A stretch of DNA of 64,000 bases from Neohoeflea coraliihabitans (GCF_019334345.1 NZ_JAHWQX010000001.1:124001-188000); one strand, 5' to 3'. Shown: positions 41,522 to 50,849, counted from the first letter of the stretch. Translations and numbers: made by a program. Notes: generated from the sequence alone by a model not told the origin.

Positions 41522-42619
41522 TTACGGTAGCAGCACGAGCAGTGTCAGGCCGAGCGCTGCAATGAACAGGGATGCGAGGGCGCCGAGCACCATCGGCCGC
41601 ACGCCCTTGGCGCGCAGCTTGCCGAAATCGGTCACCAGACCCATGGCTGCGAGGGCCACGGTCAGCCCGAAGGTCGTCACGGTACGCAGCACCGCGTGTG
41701 TCTCGTCGGAAAAATCGATCACGCTGTTGAGGACGACCACGGCGAGGAACGCGAACACGAAATAAGGCAACGGCGCGGATGCCTTGCCGCCCTGATCTGC
41801 CGCCGCGGCGCGACGCGCCCGGCGGGACGCCAGCATGCCGAGCACGATCACCAGCGGGCCGAGCAGGATAACCCGGCTCAGTTTCGCCACGGTGCCCGCC
41901 TCGCCGGCGCTGTCGCCGCCCTGGAACGCCGCGGCGACAACCTGCGCAACTTCATGGATCACGGCGCCGCTCCACAGCCCGTAGGTTTCCGGGGCCATGG
42001 CAAGCGCTGTCCCGGCCAACGGCAGCACCACCATCATGATCGAGCCGAACACCGTCACGCAGGCAATGGCGTAAGCGACCTCCTCATCCTTGCCGCGCGT
42101 CACCGTGTTGGTGGCAATGACCGCCGAGGCGCCGCACACCGCGGTGCCGGCGGCAATCAGCTCGGACAATTCACGGCTCACCCCGAGGCAACGGCCGGCC
42201 CATTTGGTGAACACGAAGGTGGCGGCAAGACACACGACAACGAGCAGCACACCCTGCCAGCCGATGGCGGCGATCTGGCTCAATGTCAGCTGGAAACCCA
42301 GCAAAATGATTGCGCCGCGCAAGATGCGTTTGAGCGAAAAATCGATTCCCGGCCGCACCTGCGGTCCGGGACGCAACCCGTTGCCGATCAGCATTCCGGC
42401 AATGATTGCCAGGAACAGCGGGCTGAGCGCCGCAACCCCGATCAGGCGCTGCGCCAGCGTTGCAAGCACGGCCAGACCCACCGCCAACGCCAGACCGGGC
42501 AGCAGCGCACCCAGCCATGCAAGGACGCCGGTGCTCCCGCCACTTTCGCGGCCTGCCGGCTGCTCAAGGGCGGATGCCACAACGCTCGCAGCGTCGCCGT
42601 CGGTTTGCGATCGGGTCAT
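41522..42619 (-). CDS. YeiH-type putative sulfate exporter family transporter
   Basis: A 365-residue membrane protein with about ten hydrophobic segments. It matches the YeiH/UPF0324 family: LSPLFLAIIAGMLIGN, RGAIILLGFQLTLSQIAAIG, AAGTAVCGASAVIATNTVTRGKDEEVAYAIA and WSGAVIHEVAQVVAAAFQ. The ATG at 42619 has AGGAGGACA; the open frame to 43537 upstream runs through the LysR gene and is spurious. It is divergently transcribed from a LysR gene, the arrangement usual for this family. The transported compound is not established; sulfite or sulfonate-derived export is possible. Confidence 0.85.
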   Translation of the reverse strand: MTRSQTDGDAASVVASALEQPAGRESGGSTGVLAWLGALLPGLALAVGLAVLATLAQRLIGVAALSPLFLAIIAGMLIGNGLRPGPQVRPGIDFSLKRILRGAIILLGFQLTLSQIAAIGWQGVLLVVVCLAATFVFTKWAGRCLGVSRELSELIAAGTAVCGASAVIATNTVTRGKDEEVAYAIACVTVFGSIMMVVLPLAGTALAMAPETYGLWSGAVIHEVAQVVAAAFQGGDSAGEAGTVAKLSRVILLGPLVIVLGMLASRRARRAAAADQGGKASAPLPYFVFAFLAVVVLNSVIDFSDETHAVLRTVTTFGLTVALAAMGLVTDFGKLRAKGVRPMVLGALASLFIAALGLTLLVLLP

Positions 42620-42715
42620 CAAGTGTCCTCCTGATCGCATTATCTGCTGTCTACAAATGATCAGTCCATCATAATATAATTGTTGAAATGATCGATTTGA
42701 TTTATGAATTAGCGC

Positions 42716-43597
42716 ATGACACTCGATCAGATCCGCATCTTCATCGCCGTCGCCGAGCGCCTGCACGTCACCCGCGCCTCCGAGGCGCTGCATCTCACTC
42801 AATCGGCGGTCAGCGCGTCGATCGCCAGCCTTGAACGGCAGTACAATGTGCAATTGTTCCGCCGCGTCGGACGTGGCATCCACCTGACCGAGGCCGGCAG
42901 CATTTTTCTTGAGGAAGCGCGCGCTCTGGTGGCGCACGCCGATTCCACGCGGCTGTCGCTGAGCGACCTCGGCGCCGAGACCCGCGGACGGATCCGCATC
43001 CATGCAAGTCAGACCGTCGCCAATTACTGGCTGCCGCCCTTTCTCGTGCAACTGCATGAGCGCCATCCCGGCATCGAGATCAAGCTCAAGGTCGGCAACA
43101 CTTCCGAGGTGGCGAAAGCCGTGCATGACCTCAGCGCCGACATCGGATTTGTCGAAGGCGAAATCACCGAAGGCGGACTGGACCGGCATCAGGTGGCCTC
43201 CGACGATCTCGTCATGTTCATGCGCAAGGAGCATCCGCTCAGCCAGCGCAGCTGGATCGGCCCACGCGATTATCGCGGTCAGAAATGGATCCTGCGCGAG
43301 GTCGGATCGGGCACCCGGTCCGCCTTCATCGCGCATCTTGAGCGGCTCGGCATGTCGGCCGACGAACTCGACATCATCTTTGACCTGCCATCCAACGAGG
43401 CGGTGCTCGCCGCCGTCGCCTCCAGCGAGTGCGTGACCGTGCTCTCGCGCCGCGCCGCCTCGGGCGCGACAGCCTTCGGTCGGTTGAAAATGGTGCCGCT
43501 GCAAAAGGCCCACCGCGCCTTCGCCATGCTGCTGCACCCGGAAAAACGCCGCACCCGCGCAGTCGCCGCGCTTGTCGATTTCATCAAGGCAAGCTGA
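42716..43597 (+). CDS. LysR-family transcriptional regulator
   Basis: A 293-residue regulator with an N-terminal winged helix-turn-helix (FIAVAERLHVTRASEALHLTQSAVSASI, residues about 9-37) and a C-terminal substrate-binding domain. The type resembles CysB/YeiE-like regulators that sit beside YeiH exporters. It is divergent from the exporter; the 96-base gap is AT-rich and contains ATGATC repeats and a TCAT...ATGA pair likely to include its binding site. It is probably an activator of the exporter gene. Confidence 0.88.
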   Translation: MTLDQIRIFIAVAERLHVTRASEALHLTQSAVSASIASLERQYNVQLFRRVGRGIHLTEAGSIFLEEARALVAHADSTRLSLSDLGAETRGRIRIHASQTVANYWLPPFLVQLHERHPGIEIKLKVGNTSEVAKAVHDLSADIGFVEGEITEGGLDRHQVASDDLVMFMRKEHPLSQRSWIGPRDYRGQKWILREVGSGTRSAFIAHLERLGMSADELDIIFDLPSNEAVLAAVASSECVTVLSRRAASGATAFGRLKMVPLQKAHRAFAMLLHPEKRRTRAVAALVDFIKAS

Positions 43598-43799
43598 ACC
43601 GAGATCTGCCTCCAGGCATCACTCGTCAAGGCACCGCGCCGGACGTGAAAAGTCGCGCCGGTGCCACTCAGTCGGACTGCGGCCACGGCACACCTCGCCG
43701 CGTCATACCAGCTCGCCAGCGCTCCGCGCCACATCTCACCCTTCGCTCGAACAGGGCGAGCAACAAAAAATTCGCCCTCCCATATTGACATTCCATAGT

Positions 43800-43811
43800 T
43801 TGGCATACCAA
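43800..43811. promoter_or_regulatory. Candidate GntR-type operator before the Rut-like operon
   Basis: TTGG-CATA-CCAA is an inverted repeat 36 bases upstream of the DUF1185 start, similar to GntR/FCD operators. A TTGACA lies at 43785-43790 and a TACAAT at 43814-43819; their 23-base spacing is too long for a normal promoter. The same-operon GntR regulator at 52858 is the natural candidate. Confidence 0.4.
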
Positions 43812-43846
43812 CATACAATCCATAGTGATGAGAGGCCTGCCAGACC

Positions 43847-44449
43847 ATGTCGATCCGCATTCGCAAGACCGTTCTGCAAATCGAGACAACCCATATCGAA
43901 GGCGGTCGCGAAGTCGCTGAGCCGCTGCGCCTGGTCACCGCCGCCGCGGTCCTGACCAACCCCTGGGCCGGTCGCGGCTTTGTCGAGGATCTGCGACCGG
44001 AGATTCACGCCATCGCCTCGCCGCTGGGCGAACAGCTGACCGCGATGATCATCGATGCCATCGGCTCCGGCGAGGCCGTCGAGGCCTATGGCAAGTCCGC
44101 CATCGTCGGCCTTTCCGGCGAGATCGAACACGCCTCGGCGCTGATCCACACGCTGCGTTTCGGCAATCATTTCCGCACGGCGGTCGGGGCCAAGTCCTAT
44201 CTGGCTTTCTGCAACTCGCGCGGTCCGGCGAATGCGCCGCTGATGATTCCGCTGATGGACAAGAACGATGCCGGGCGCCGCTCCCATTACCTGACCATCC
44301 AGACCGCCATTGCCGATGCGCCGGCGGCCGACGAGATCGTCGTCGCGCTCGGTGCCTCCGTCGGCGGCCGCCCGCATCACCGGATCGGCGATCGCTATCA
44401 GGACCTTCAGGAGCTCGGCCACGATGTTGACAACCCTGCATCGCTCTAA
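43847..44449 (+). CDS. DUF1185 ('amino acid synthesis') family protein
   Basis: A 200-residue protein of the family named amino acid synthesis (PF06684, DUF1185). Visible features are RKTVLQIETTHIEGG at the start, AAAVLTNPWAGRGFVEDL, GKSAIVGLSGEIEHASALIHTLRFGNHFR in pieces and ASVGGRPHHRIGDRY at the end. The biochemical role is not established; members are often next to LLM monooxygenases and amidohydrolases. It starts the plus-strand operon running to at least 48675, and the next gene overlaps its end by 26 bases. Confidence 0.8.
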   Translation: MSIRIRKTVLQIETTHIEGGREVAEPLRLVTAAAVLTNPWAGRGFVEDLRPEIHAIASPLGEQLTAMIIDAIGSGEAVEAYGKSAIVGLSGEIEHASALIHTLRFGNHFRTAVGAKSYLAFCNSRGPANAPLMIPLMDKNDAGRRSHYLTIQTAIADAPAADEIVVALGASVGGRPHHRIGDRYQDLQELGHDVDNPASL

Positions 44450-45221
44450 GACAGCCTCGGGCGTCGCCTATCGCGATGTCGGCGCCGGCGAGCCGCTTGT
44501 CCTGATTCACGGCGTCGGTCTGCGTCTTGAAGCCTGGGCGCCGCAGATCGAGACTTTTTCGGCCACCCATCGCGTCATTGCCGTCGACATGCCGGGTCAT
44601 GGCGGCAGCGCGCACCTTGAGAACGGGGCGCGGCTGGAAGCCTTTGTCGACTGGTGCGGACAGCTGCTTGACGATCTCGACCTTGACGCGGTCAACCTTG
44701 CCGGCCACTCAATGGGCGCCCTGATTGCCGGCGGTGCCGCTGCCCGCCTTGCCGGTCGCATCCGGCGTGTCGCTCTGGTCAATGCGGTTTACTGCCGCGA
44801 TGCCGCAGCGCGCCAGGCCGTCGAGGCGCGTGCCGGCGAGATTGCCCTCGGCGGGCCGATCGATGTCGAGGGGCCGCTGCACCGCTGGTTCGGGTCTGAT
44901 GACGACACGCGCGACGCCTCTCACCTGGTCCGGCACTGGCTCGGCGAAATGGACCCCGACGGCTACGCCACGGCCTATGCCGCCTTTGCCGGCGGCGACC
45001 GGACTTATGCCGGCGCCTGGCCGGATATCGCCTGTCCCGCACTGTTCATCACCGGCCGCGGTGATCCCAATTCCACCCCGGCAATGGCCGAGGCAATGGC
45101 GCGCGCCGCGCCACGCGGCCGTGCCGTGATCATCGAGGGACGTCACATGATCAATCTCACCGCGCCGCAACAGGTCAACGCCGCTTTTGCTGACTGGCTG
45201 GCCGAGGAGGTAACGCCATGA
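44424..45221 (+). CDS. Alpha/beta hydrolase
   Basis: A 265-residue alpha/beta hydrolase. The oxyanion motif is LIHGVGL (near residue 25), the nucleophile elbow is GHSMG (serine near residue 96), an aspartate lies in ITGRGDPNSTP and the catalytic histidine is in EGRHMINLTAP. It resembles the RutD/MhpC group. The ATG at 44424 is chosen to fit the fold, giving a 26-base overlap with the DUF1185 gene. It probably hydrolyses a product of the LLM monooxygenase encoded downstream. Confidence 0.85.
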   Translation: MLTTLHRSKTASGVAYRDVGAGEPLVLIHGVGLRLEAWAPQIETFSATHRVIAVDMPGHGGSAHLENGARLEAFVDWCGQLLDDLDLDAVNLAGHSMGALIAGGAAARLAGRIRRVALVNAVYCRDAAARQAVEARAGEIALGGPIDVEGPLHRWFGSDDDTRDASHLVRHWLGEMDPDGYATAYAAFAGGDRTYAGAWPDIACPALFITGRGDPNSTPAMAEAMARAAPRGRAVIIEGRHMINLTAPQQVNAAFADWLAEEVTP

Positions 45222-46162
45222 CCTCATCATTCGATCCGCGCGCGCTGCGCGATGCCTTCGGCGCCTTCATCACCGGCGTCACCATCGTCACCGCCTATGG
45301 ACCTGACGGGCAGCCGCTTGGGTTCACTGCCAATTCCTTCTCCTCGGTGTCGCTCGATCCACCGCTGCTGCTGATCTGCCTCGCCAAGACCTCGAGCAAC
45401 TTCGAGGCCATCACCACGGCCAGCGGCTTTGCCGTCAACATTCTCGCCGAAACGCAGCAGGCCCTGTCCAACACCTTCGCCCGGCGGGTCCCTGACCGCT
45501 TCGCCGATGTGGCTTGGCAGGATGGCCCCAACGGCTCGCCGATCTTCCCCGAGGCAGCCGCCTGGTTCGACTGCGAAAGGCATCAATGTGTCGATGCCGG
45601 CGATCATGTCATCCTGATCGGCCGCGTCGCAGCCTTCGAGAACAACGGGCACAACGGTCTGGGCTATGCCCGCGGCAGCTATTTCACCCCGGCGCTGGCC
45701 ACCGAGGCGATCGCCGCAGCCGCTTCCGCCACGACCGGCAAGGATGCAACCCGGATTGCCGCCATCGTCGAGCGCGACGGCGCCATCCTGCTCGTCGAGC
45801 GCGGCAATTCCGTCTGGGGTCTGCCGGGCTGCGCTGCAGCCGGCGGCGACCCGGTCGGCGCGCTGTCGCGGCAGATCACCGAGGACACCGGCTTGAACGT
45901 CGAAATCGGCTTTCTCTTCTCGGTGTATGAGGAACGCCCGCGCGGTTGCCAGCACATCGTCTACCGCGCGCACGCGTTACCCGGCACGCCGAAGAGCGGC
46001 GCATTCCACACCCTGGCCGACCTGCCCTTCGACCAGCTCGACACGCCGCAAACGGCCGACATGCTGCGCCGCTTTCGCGCCGAGAGCGCCCTGGGCCAGT
46101 TCGCCATTTATTTCGGAAACGAGACCGCCGGGCGCGTGCACCGCCTGTCGAAGGAGGCCTGA
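45218..46162 (+). CDS. Flavin reductase fused to a Nudix-like domain
   Basis: A 314-residue fusion. Residues 1 to about 165 are a split-barrel flavin reductase (LRDAFGAFITGVTIVTAY, GFTANSFSSVSLDPPLLLICLAKTSSNF in pieces, AGDHVILIGRV). Residues about 175-290 resemble a Nudix domain: AIVERDGAILLVERGNSVWGLPG, then GGDPVGALSRQITEDTGL. The Nudix box has Q and D where the family has the metal-binding REx2EE pattern, so hydrolase activity may be lost. It supplies reduced flavin to the LLM monooxygenase encoded three bases later. Start overlaps the hydrolase stop (ATGA). Confidence 0.83.
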   Translation: MTSSFDPRALRDAFGAFITGVTIVTAYGPDGQPLGFTANSFSSVSLDPPLLLICLAKTSSNFEAITTASGFAVNILAETQQALSNTFARRVPDRFADVAWQDGPNGSPIFPEAAAWFDCERHQCVDAGDHVILIGRVAAFENNGHNGLGYARGSYFTPALATEAIAAAASATTGKDATRIAAIVERDGAILLVERGNSVWGLPGCAAAGGDPVGALSRQITEDTGLNVEIGFLFSVYEERPRGCQHIVYRAHALPGTPKSGAFHTLADLPFDQLDTPQTADMLRRFRAESALGQFAIYFGNETAGRVHRLSKEA

Positions 46163-46165
46163 TCG

Positions 46166-47206
46166 ATGAAATTCTCGCTCTTCGTTCACATGGAACGACT
46201 GAACGCCAGTCAGAAGCAGGAGCAGCTCTACGAGGATTTCCTGCGCCTGTGCGAGATCGCCGATCGCGGCGGCATCGAGACCATCTGGACCGGCGAGCAC
46301 CATGCGATGGATTTCACCATTGCCCCCAACCCGTTTCTCACCATCGCCGCCCTCGCCGACCGGGTGAAGAACGCCCGCCTCGGCACCGGCACCGTCGTCG
46401 CGCCCTTCTGGCATCCGGTCAAGCTGGCCGGTGAAGCTGCGATGACCGACCTGATCACCCACGGCCGCCTCGAAATCGGCATCGCCCGCGGCGCCTACAG
46501 TTACGAATATGAACGCCTGTCCCCCGGCCTCGACGCCTGGGGCGCCGGCCAGAAGATGCGCGAATTGATCCCGGCGATGAAAAAGCTCTGGCAGGGCGAC
46601 TATGCCCACAAGGGCGAGTTCTGGTCGTTTCCCGAAACCACCTCGGCGCCGCGTCCCGTGCAACAGCCGGGCCCGCCGATCTGGGTCGCGGCGCGTGATC
46701 CCAACAGTCATGAATTCGCCGTCGCCAATGATTGCAACGTCCAGGTCACCCCCCTCTGGCAGGGCGATGACGAGGTGGCGACACTGATGCAGCGCTTCGA
46801 GGCGGCCTGCGCCCTGCATCCCGACAAGCCGCGCCCGAAAATCATGCTCTTGCGCCACACCTATGTCGGCTCCGATGAAGCCGACATCGCCGATGCCTCG
46901 GAAAAATTGTCGGTCTACTACAATTACTTCTTTGCCTGGTTCAAGAACGAGCGTCCGGTCAGCCAGGGTCTGCTGGCGCCCCTCAGTGACGAGGAACTGG
47001 CGGCCAATCCGATGATCTCGCCGGCCGCGATGCGCGCCAACAACGTCGTGGGCAATGCCGCCACCGTCATCGAGCGCCTGCGCCACTACGAGGCCCTGGG
47101 CTACGACGAATATTCCTTCTGGATCGATACCGGCATGTCGTTCGAGCGCAAGAAAGCCTCACTCGAACGGTTCATTTCCGACGTCATGCCGGAGTTCGCC
47201 TCATGA
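46166..47206 (+). CDS. LLM-class flavin-dependent monooxygenase
   Basis: A bacterial luciferase-like monooxygenase of 346 residues. The N terminus (KFSLFVHMER), the TIWTGEHHAMDFTIAPNPFLTIAALA region (residues about 43-68), LEIGIARGAYSYEYERL near 105 and PIWVAARDPNS near 170 fit this class. It uses reduced FMN from the adjacent reductase and oxygen to oxidise an organic substrate. It is in a tight operon with a hydrolase, a reductase and an aldehyde dehydrogenase, reminiscent of the pyrimidine Rut pathway but without RutB/RutC. Its substrate is unknown. Confidence 0.88.
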   Translation: MKFSLFVHMERLNASQKQEQLYEDFLRLCEIADRGGIETIWTGEHHAMDFTIAPNPFLTIAALADRVKNARLGTGTVVAPFWHPVKLAGEAAMTDLITHGRLEIGIARGAYSYEYERLSPGLDAWGAGQKMRELIPAMKKLWQGDYAHKGEFWSFPETTSAPRPVQQPGPPIWVAARDPNSHEFAVANDCNVQVTPLWQGDDEVATLMQRFEAACALHPDKPRPKIMLLRHTYVGSDEADIADASEKLSVYYNYFFAWFKNERPVSQGLLAPLSDEELAANPMISPAAMRANNVVGNAATVIERLRHYEALGYDEYSFWIDTGMSFERKKASLERFISDVMPEFAS

Positions 47207-48675
47207 CCGGGCTGCCGCGCTTCCAATCCTATATCGATGGCGCCTTCACCGATGGCGAGGCCACATTCGAAAGCCTTGATCCGGCAACCGGCACGGCCTG
47301 GGCGATCATGCCCGAAGCCCGCGAAAACGATGTCGAACGTGCGGTTCGAAGCGCAAGCCGTGCCCTGCGTGAGGGACCATGGTCGGCCACGACCGCCACC
47401 GCCCGCGGCAAGCTGCTCACCGCTCTCGCCGGCCTCATCTCGGAAAATGCCCCGCGCCTGGCGGAACTCGAGACCCGGGACACCGGCAAGATCATCCGCG
47501 AAACCAGTGCGCAGATCGCCTATGTCGCCGATTACTACCGCTATTACGCCGGGCTGGCCGACAAGATCGAGGGCGCCGTCCTGCCGATCGACAAGCCGGA
47601 CATGAATGTCTGGACCAGGCGCGAACCGGTCGGCGTCGTTGCCGCCATCGTGCCGTGGAACAGCCAGCTCTTCCTCGCCGCCGTCAAGCTCGGCCCCGCG
47701 CTCGCGGCCGGCTGCACGGTGGTGCTGAAGGCCTCGGAGGACGGCCCGGCGCCGCTTCTGGAATTTGCCCGGCTGATCGATCAGGCCGGCTTCCCGCCGG
47801 GCGTTGTCAATGTCATCACCGGCTTTGGCGAGACCTGCGGCAGCGCCCTGACCCGCCACCCTCTGGTCGACCACATCGCCTTCACCGGCGGCCCGGCCAC
47901 GGCCCGGCACATCGTCCGCAACTCGGCGGACAATCTGGCATCGACCTCGCTCGAACTTGGCGGAAAATCGCCCTTCATCGTCTTTTCCGATGCCGATCTG
48001 GAAAGCGCCTGCAACGCCCAGGTGGCCGGGATTTTCGCCGCCACGGGTCAGAGCTGCGTTGCCGGCTCGCGGTTGCTGGTCGAAGCCAGCATCAAGGACG
48101 AGTTCATCGCCCGTCTGAAGGACAAGGCGGAGACCGCGAAAATTGGCGCGCCACTCACCATGGACACCGAGATCGGACCCTTGTGTACCGAGCGCCAGCG
48201 CGCCCATGTCCAGGCGCTGGTCGACCGCTCGCTGCAGGCGGGCGCCGCGCTGGTGACCGGCGGCGTCATCCCTGACGGCGCGGGCTATTACTACCCGCCG
48301 ACCATCATCGACTGCGATCAGGTCAACTCGCCCTCGATGAGCGAGGAGTTCTTCGGCCCGGTTCTCTCCGTCGTCTCCTTTGCCGATGAAGCCGAAGCGC
48401 TGCGCATCGCCAATGACACGGCCTATGGGCTGGCCGCTGGCGTGTTCACGCGCAATCTTTCGCGCGCTCATCGCATGGTCGAGGGTCTGCGCAGCGGCAT
48501 TGTCTGGATCAACACCTATCGCGCCGTCTCGCCGATGGCGCCCTTCGGTGGCTCCGGCCTGTCCGGGCATGGCCGCGAAGGCGGTATGGCCGCGGCGCTC
48601 GATTTCACGCGCACCAAGACCGTCTGGTTGCGCACCTCCGACGACCCGATCCCCGATCCCTTCGTGATGCGGTGA
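47203..48675 (+). CDS. NAD(P)-dependent aldehyde dehydrogenase
   Basis: A 490-residue aldehyde dehydrogenase. Motifs: VVAAIVPWNSQLFLAAVKLGPALAAGC (cofactor region), the general-base motif LELGGKSPF and the catalytic cysteine in GQSCVAGSR (near residue 285), then EEFFGPVLSV. The start overlaps the LLM monooxygenase stop by four bases. It likely oxidises the aldehyde released by monooxygenation and hydrolysis. It is the last enzyme gene before the ABC importer. Confidence 0.9.
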   Translation: MTGLPRFQSYIDGAFTDGEATFESLDPATGTAWAIMPEARENDVERAVRSASRALREGPWSATTATARGKLLTALAGLISENAPRLAELETRDTGKIIRETSAQIAYVADYYRYYAGLADKIEGAVLPIDKPDMNVWTRREPVGVVAAIVPWNSQLFLAAVKLGPALAAGCTVVLKASEDGPAPLLEFARLIDQAGFPPGVVNVITGFGETCGSALTRHPLVDHIAFTGGPATARHIVRNSADNLASTSLELGGKSPFIVFSDADLESACNAQVAGIFAATGQSCVAGSRLLVEASIKDEFIARLKDKAETAKIGAPLTMDTEIGPLCTERQRAHVQALVDRSLQAGAALVTGGVIPDGAGYYYPPTIIDCDQVNSPSMSEEFFGPVLSVVSFADEAEALRIANDTAYGLAAGVFTRNLSRAHRMVEGLRSGIVWINTYRAVSPMAPFGGSGLSGHGREGGMAAALDFTRTKTVWLRTSDDPIPDPFVMR

Positions 48676-48831
48676 TGGCGATGTCGTGCACCACAGACCT
48701 CCTAGCTTTGGCGACCTCGGTGAGCGCGCCCGGAACAGGATCATGAAGCGCGCCCCGGCCGGATCGCGGGGCGTCACGGAGGATCATGATCTCATGCACT
48801 GCGATCCCAACCGAACGAATGGAGAATTGCG

Positions 48832-49845
48832 ATGAACACTTTCAAGATGACCGCTTTATCCCTGATCACCCTGCTCGCGGCCACCGGCGTTAACGCCCAG
48901 GAGCAGATGGTTTTCACCAGCTGGGGCGGCACCACCCAGGATGCCCAGGCCGAAGCATGGGCGACGCCGTTCTCCGAGGAGAGCGGCATCGATGTGCTGC
49001 AGGACGGTCCGACCGACTACGGCAAGCTCAAGGCGATGGTCGAAGCGGATGGCGTCAGCTGGGACGTGGTCGATGTCGAGGGCGACTACGCCATTCAGGC
49101 GGGCGCCCAGGGCCTTCTCGAGCCGCTCGATTTCACCGTCATCGACAAGTCCAGTCTTGACCCGCGTTTCGTCACCGATCATTCGGTGGGCAGCTTCTAT
49201 TATTCCTTCGTCATCGGCTGCAATGAGGGCGCCGTCTCCGACTGTCCTGAGACCTGGGCCGAGCTGTTTGACACCGAGGCCTTCCCCGGCAAGCGCACCT
49301 TCTACAAATGGTCGGCACCCGGCGTCATCGAGGCGGCGCTGCTCGCCGACGGTGTCGCGCCGGACGCGCTTTACCCGCTCGATCTCGACCGCGCCTTTGC
49401 CAAGCTCGACACCATCAAGGACAGCATCATCTGGTGGTCCGGCGGCGCCCAGTCGCAACAGCTTCTCGCCTCTGCCGAAGCCGCTTTCGGCAGCTTCTGG
49501 AACGGCCGTCTGACCGCCCTCGCCGACACCGGCGTGCCGGTGAAGACCTCGTGGGAGCAGAACATCACCGCAGCCGATTCCCTCGTCGTGCCGAAGGGCG
49601 CCAAGAACAAGGAGGCGGCCATGCGCTTCATCGCCCGCGCCACCTCGCCGGAAGGCCAGGCCCAGATGGCCGCCGCGACAGGCTACGCGCCGATCAATCT
49701 GAAATCGCCGGAGCTGATGGATGCCGGCGTCGCCGCCACCCTGCCAGACCAGCAGACGGCGACCCAGGTCAACGCCGACATGGCCTATTGGGCGGAGCAT
49801 CGCGACGAGATCGCGTCCCGCTGGTACGCCTGGCAGGCGGAATAA
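48832..49845 (+). CDS. ABC transporter substrate-binding protein, spermidine/putrescine type (PotD-like)
   Basis: A 337-residue secreted binding protein. The signal peptide is visible (FKMTALSLITLLAATGVNA, cleavage before QEQM). The mature start MVFTSWGGTTQDAQAEAW is typical of PotD/polyamine-class proteins, as are the later DVVDVEGDYAIQAGAQGLL and LFDTEAFPGKRTFYKW segments. Aromatic and acidic residues are consistent with an amine ligand, but this class also carries other amines and opines. It is 156 bases downstream of the aldehyde dehydrogenase gene; that gap holds a GATCATGATC palindrome at 48782-48791. Confidence 0.87.
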   Translation: MNTFKMTALSLITLLAATGVNAQEQMVFTSWGGTTQDAQAEAWATPFSEESGIDVLQDGPTDYGKLKAMVEADGVSWDVVDVEGDYAIQAGAQGLLEPLDFTVIDKSSLDPRFVTDHSVGSFYYSFVIGCNEGAVSDCPETWAELFDTEAFPGKRTFYKWSAPGVIEAALLADGVAPDALYPLDLDRAFAKLDTIKDSIIWWSGGAQSQQLLASAEAAFGSFWNGRLTALADTGVPVKTSWEQNITAADSLVVPKGAKNKEAAMRFIARATSPEGQAQMAAATGYAPINLKSPELMDAGVAATLPDQQTATQVNADMAYWAEHRDEIASRWYAWQAE

Positions 49846-49966
49846 GCGGCGGACCTGTCTGTCGTCGGCCGATGCCGCTTCCTGCAAAGGATGTAGCCCG
49901 GCTGACGGCACACAGCCCTGCCCTTGCTTGCCGCCCCGGTTTCACTGACTGCGGAAAGAACATCAC

Positions 49967-50848
49967 ATGTCGAGCCATGCCGTTCACAGCATCACCGCTG
50001 CCAAACTGCCCCGCCGCCGCAAGGCTGGCGGCTTGCGGGGCTTTGGCGGCGCCATGCCGGCCACGTTTCTGGTCATCCTGTTTTTCGTCGTGCCGGTTCT
50101 CGCCTTGTTGCTGCGCAGCGTTCTCGAACCGGCTCCCGGCCTGCAGAATTACGAAACCCTGCTCGGCTCGACCACCTATCTGAAGGTCTTTGCCAACACT
50201 TTCATCGTCTCGACGCTCGTCACCATCTGCGCCCTGGTGATCGGTTTTCCGGTCGCCTGGGCGCTGGTCATCATGCCGTCGACGCTGACCCGCATCGTCT
50301 TCGCCATCCTGCTTTTATCGATGTGGACCAATCTGCTCGCCCGCACCTATGCCTGGATGGTGCTCCTGCAGCGCACCGGCATCATCAACAAGACGCTGAT
50401 GCAGCTTGGCGTGATCGATCAGCCGCTGGCTCTGGTCAACAATCTCACCGGGGTGACCATCGGTATGACCTATATCATGTTGCCCTTCGTCATATTGCCG
50501 CTCTACGGCGTCATCCGCACCATCGACCGCGCCGTCCTGCGCGCCGCCGCCCTGTGTGGCGCCACCCGCTGGCAGGCGCTGACGCGCGTGCTGCTGCCGC
50601 TCGCCGCGCCCGGCATGGCCGCCGGCGGGCTGATGGTGTTCGTCATGTCGCTTGGTTACTTCGTCACCCCGGCGCTGCTCGGCGGCACATCGAACATGAT
50701 GCTCGCCGAACTGATCGCCCAACTGGTGCAGTCGCTTGTCGACTGGGGTCTCGGCAGCGCCGCCGCCTTCCTGCTGCTGGTCGTCACCCTGGCCCTTTAC
50801 GCCGTGCAGCTGAAGATCTTCGGCACCCGGCAGATGGGAGGGCGCTGA
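49967..50848 (+). CDS. ABC transporter permease, PotB-like
   Basis: A 293-residue inner-membrane permease with six predicted membrane segments (the first at about residues 33-53). The EAA-type cytoplasmic loop reads LRAAALCGATRWQALTRVLLPLAAPGM. It follows the binding-protein gene after 121 bases. It is half of the importer channel and pairs with the permease encoded one base downstream. Confidence 0.9.
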   Translation: MSSHAVHSITAAKLPRRRKAGGLRGFGGAMPATFLVILFFVVPVLALLLRSVLEPAPGLQNYETLLGSTTYLKVFANTFIVSTLVTICALVIGFPVAWALVIMPSTLTRIVFAILLLSMWTNLLARTYAWMVLLQRTGIINKTLMQLGVIDQPLALVNNLTGVTIGMTYIMLPFVILPLYGVIRTIDRAVLRAAALCGATRWQALTRVLLPLAAPGMAAGGLMVFVMSLGYFVTPALLGGTSNMMLAELIAQLVQSLVDWGLGSAAAFLLLVVTLALYAVQLKIFGTRQMGGR

Positions 50849-50849
50849 G

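Noticed and set aside
41522-43537. A 671-codon minus-strand frame covering the exporter and the LysR region
   Set aside because: Only the C-terminal 365 codons look like a protein (YeiH family) and start at an ATG with AGGAGG. The upstream part is antisense to the LysR gene.
43630-43665. Terminator after the LysR gene
   Set aside because: GGCACC and GGTGCC can pair, but the stem has a bulge and no T-run follows, so it is not reported as a terminator.
43785-43819. Sigma70 promoter from TTGACA and TACAAT upstream of the DUF1185 gene
   Set aside because: The two boxes are 23 bases apart, too long for a standard promoter. Only the inverted repeat between them is reported.
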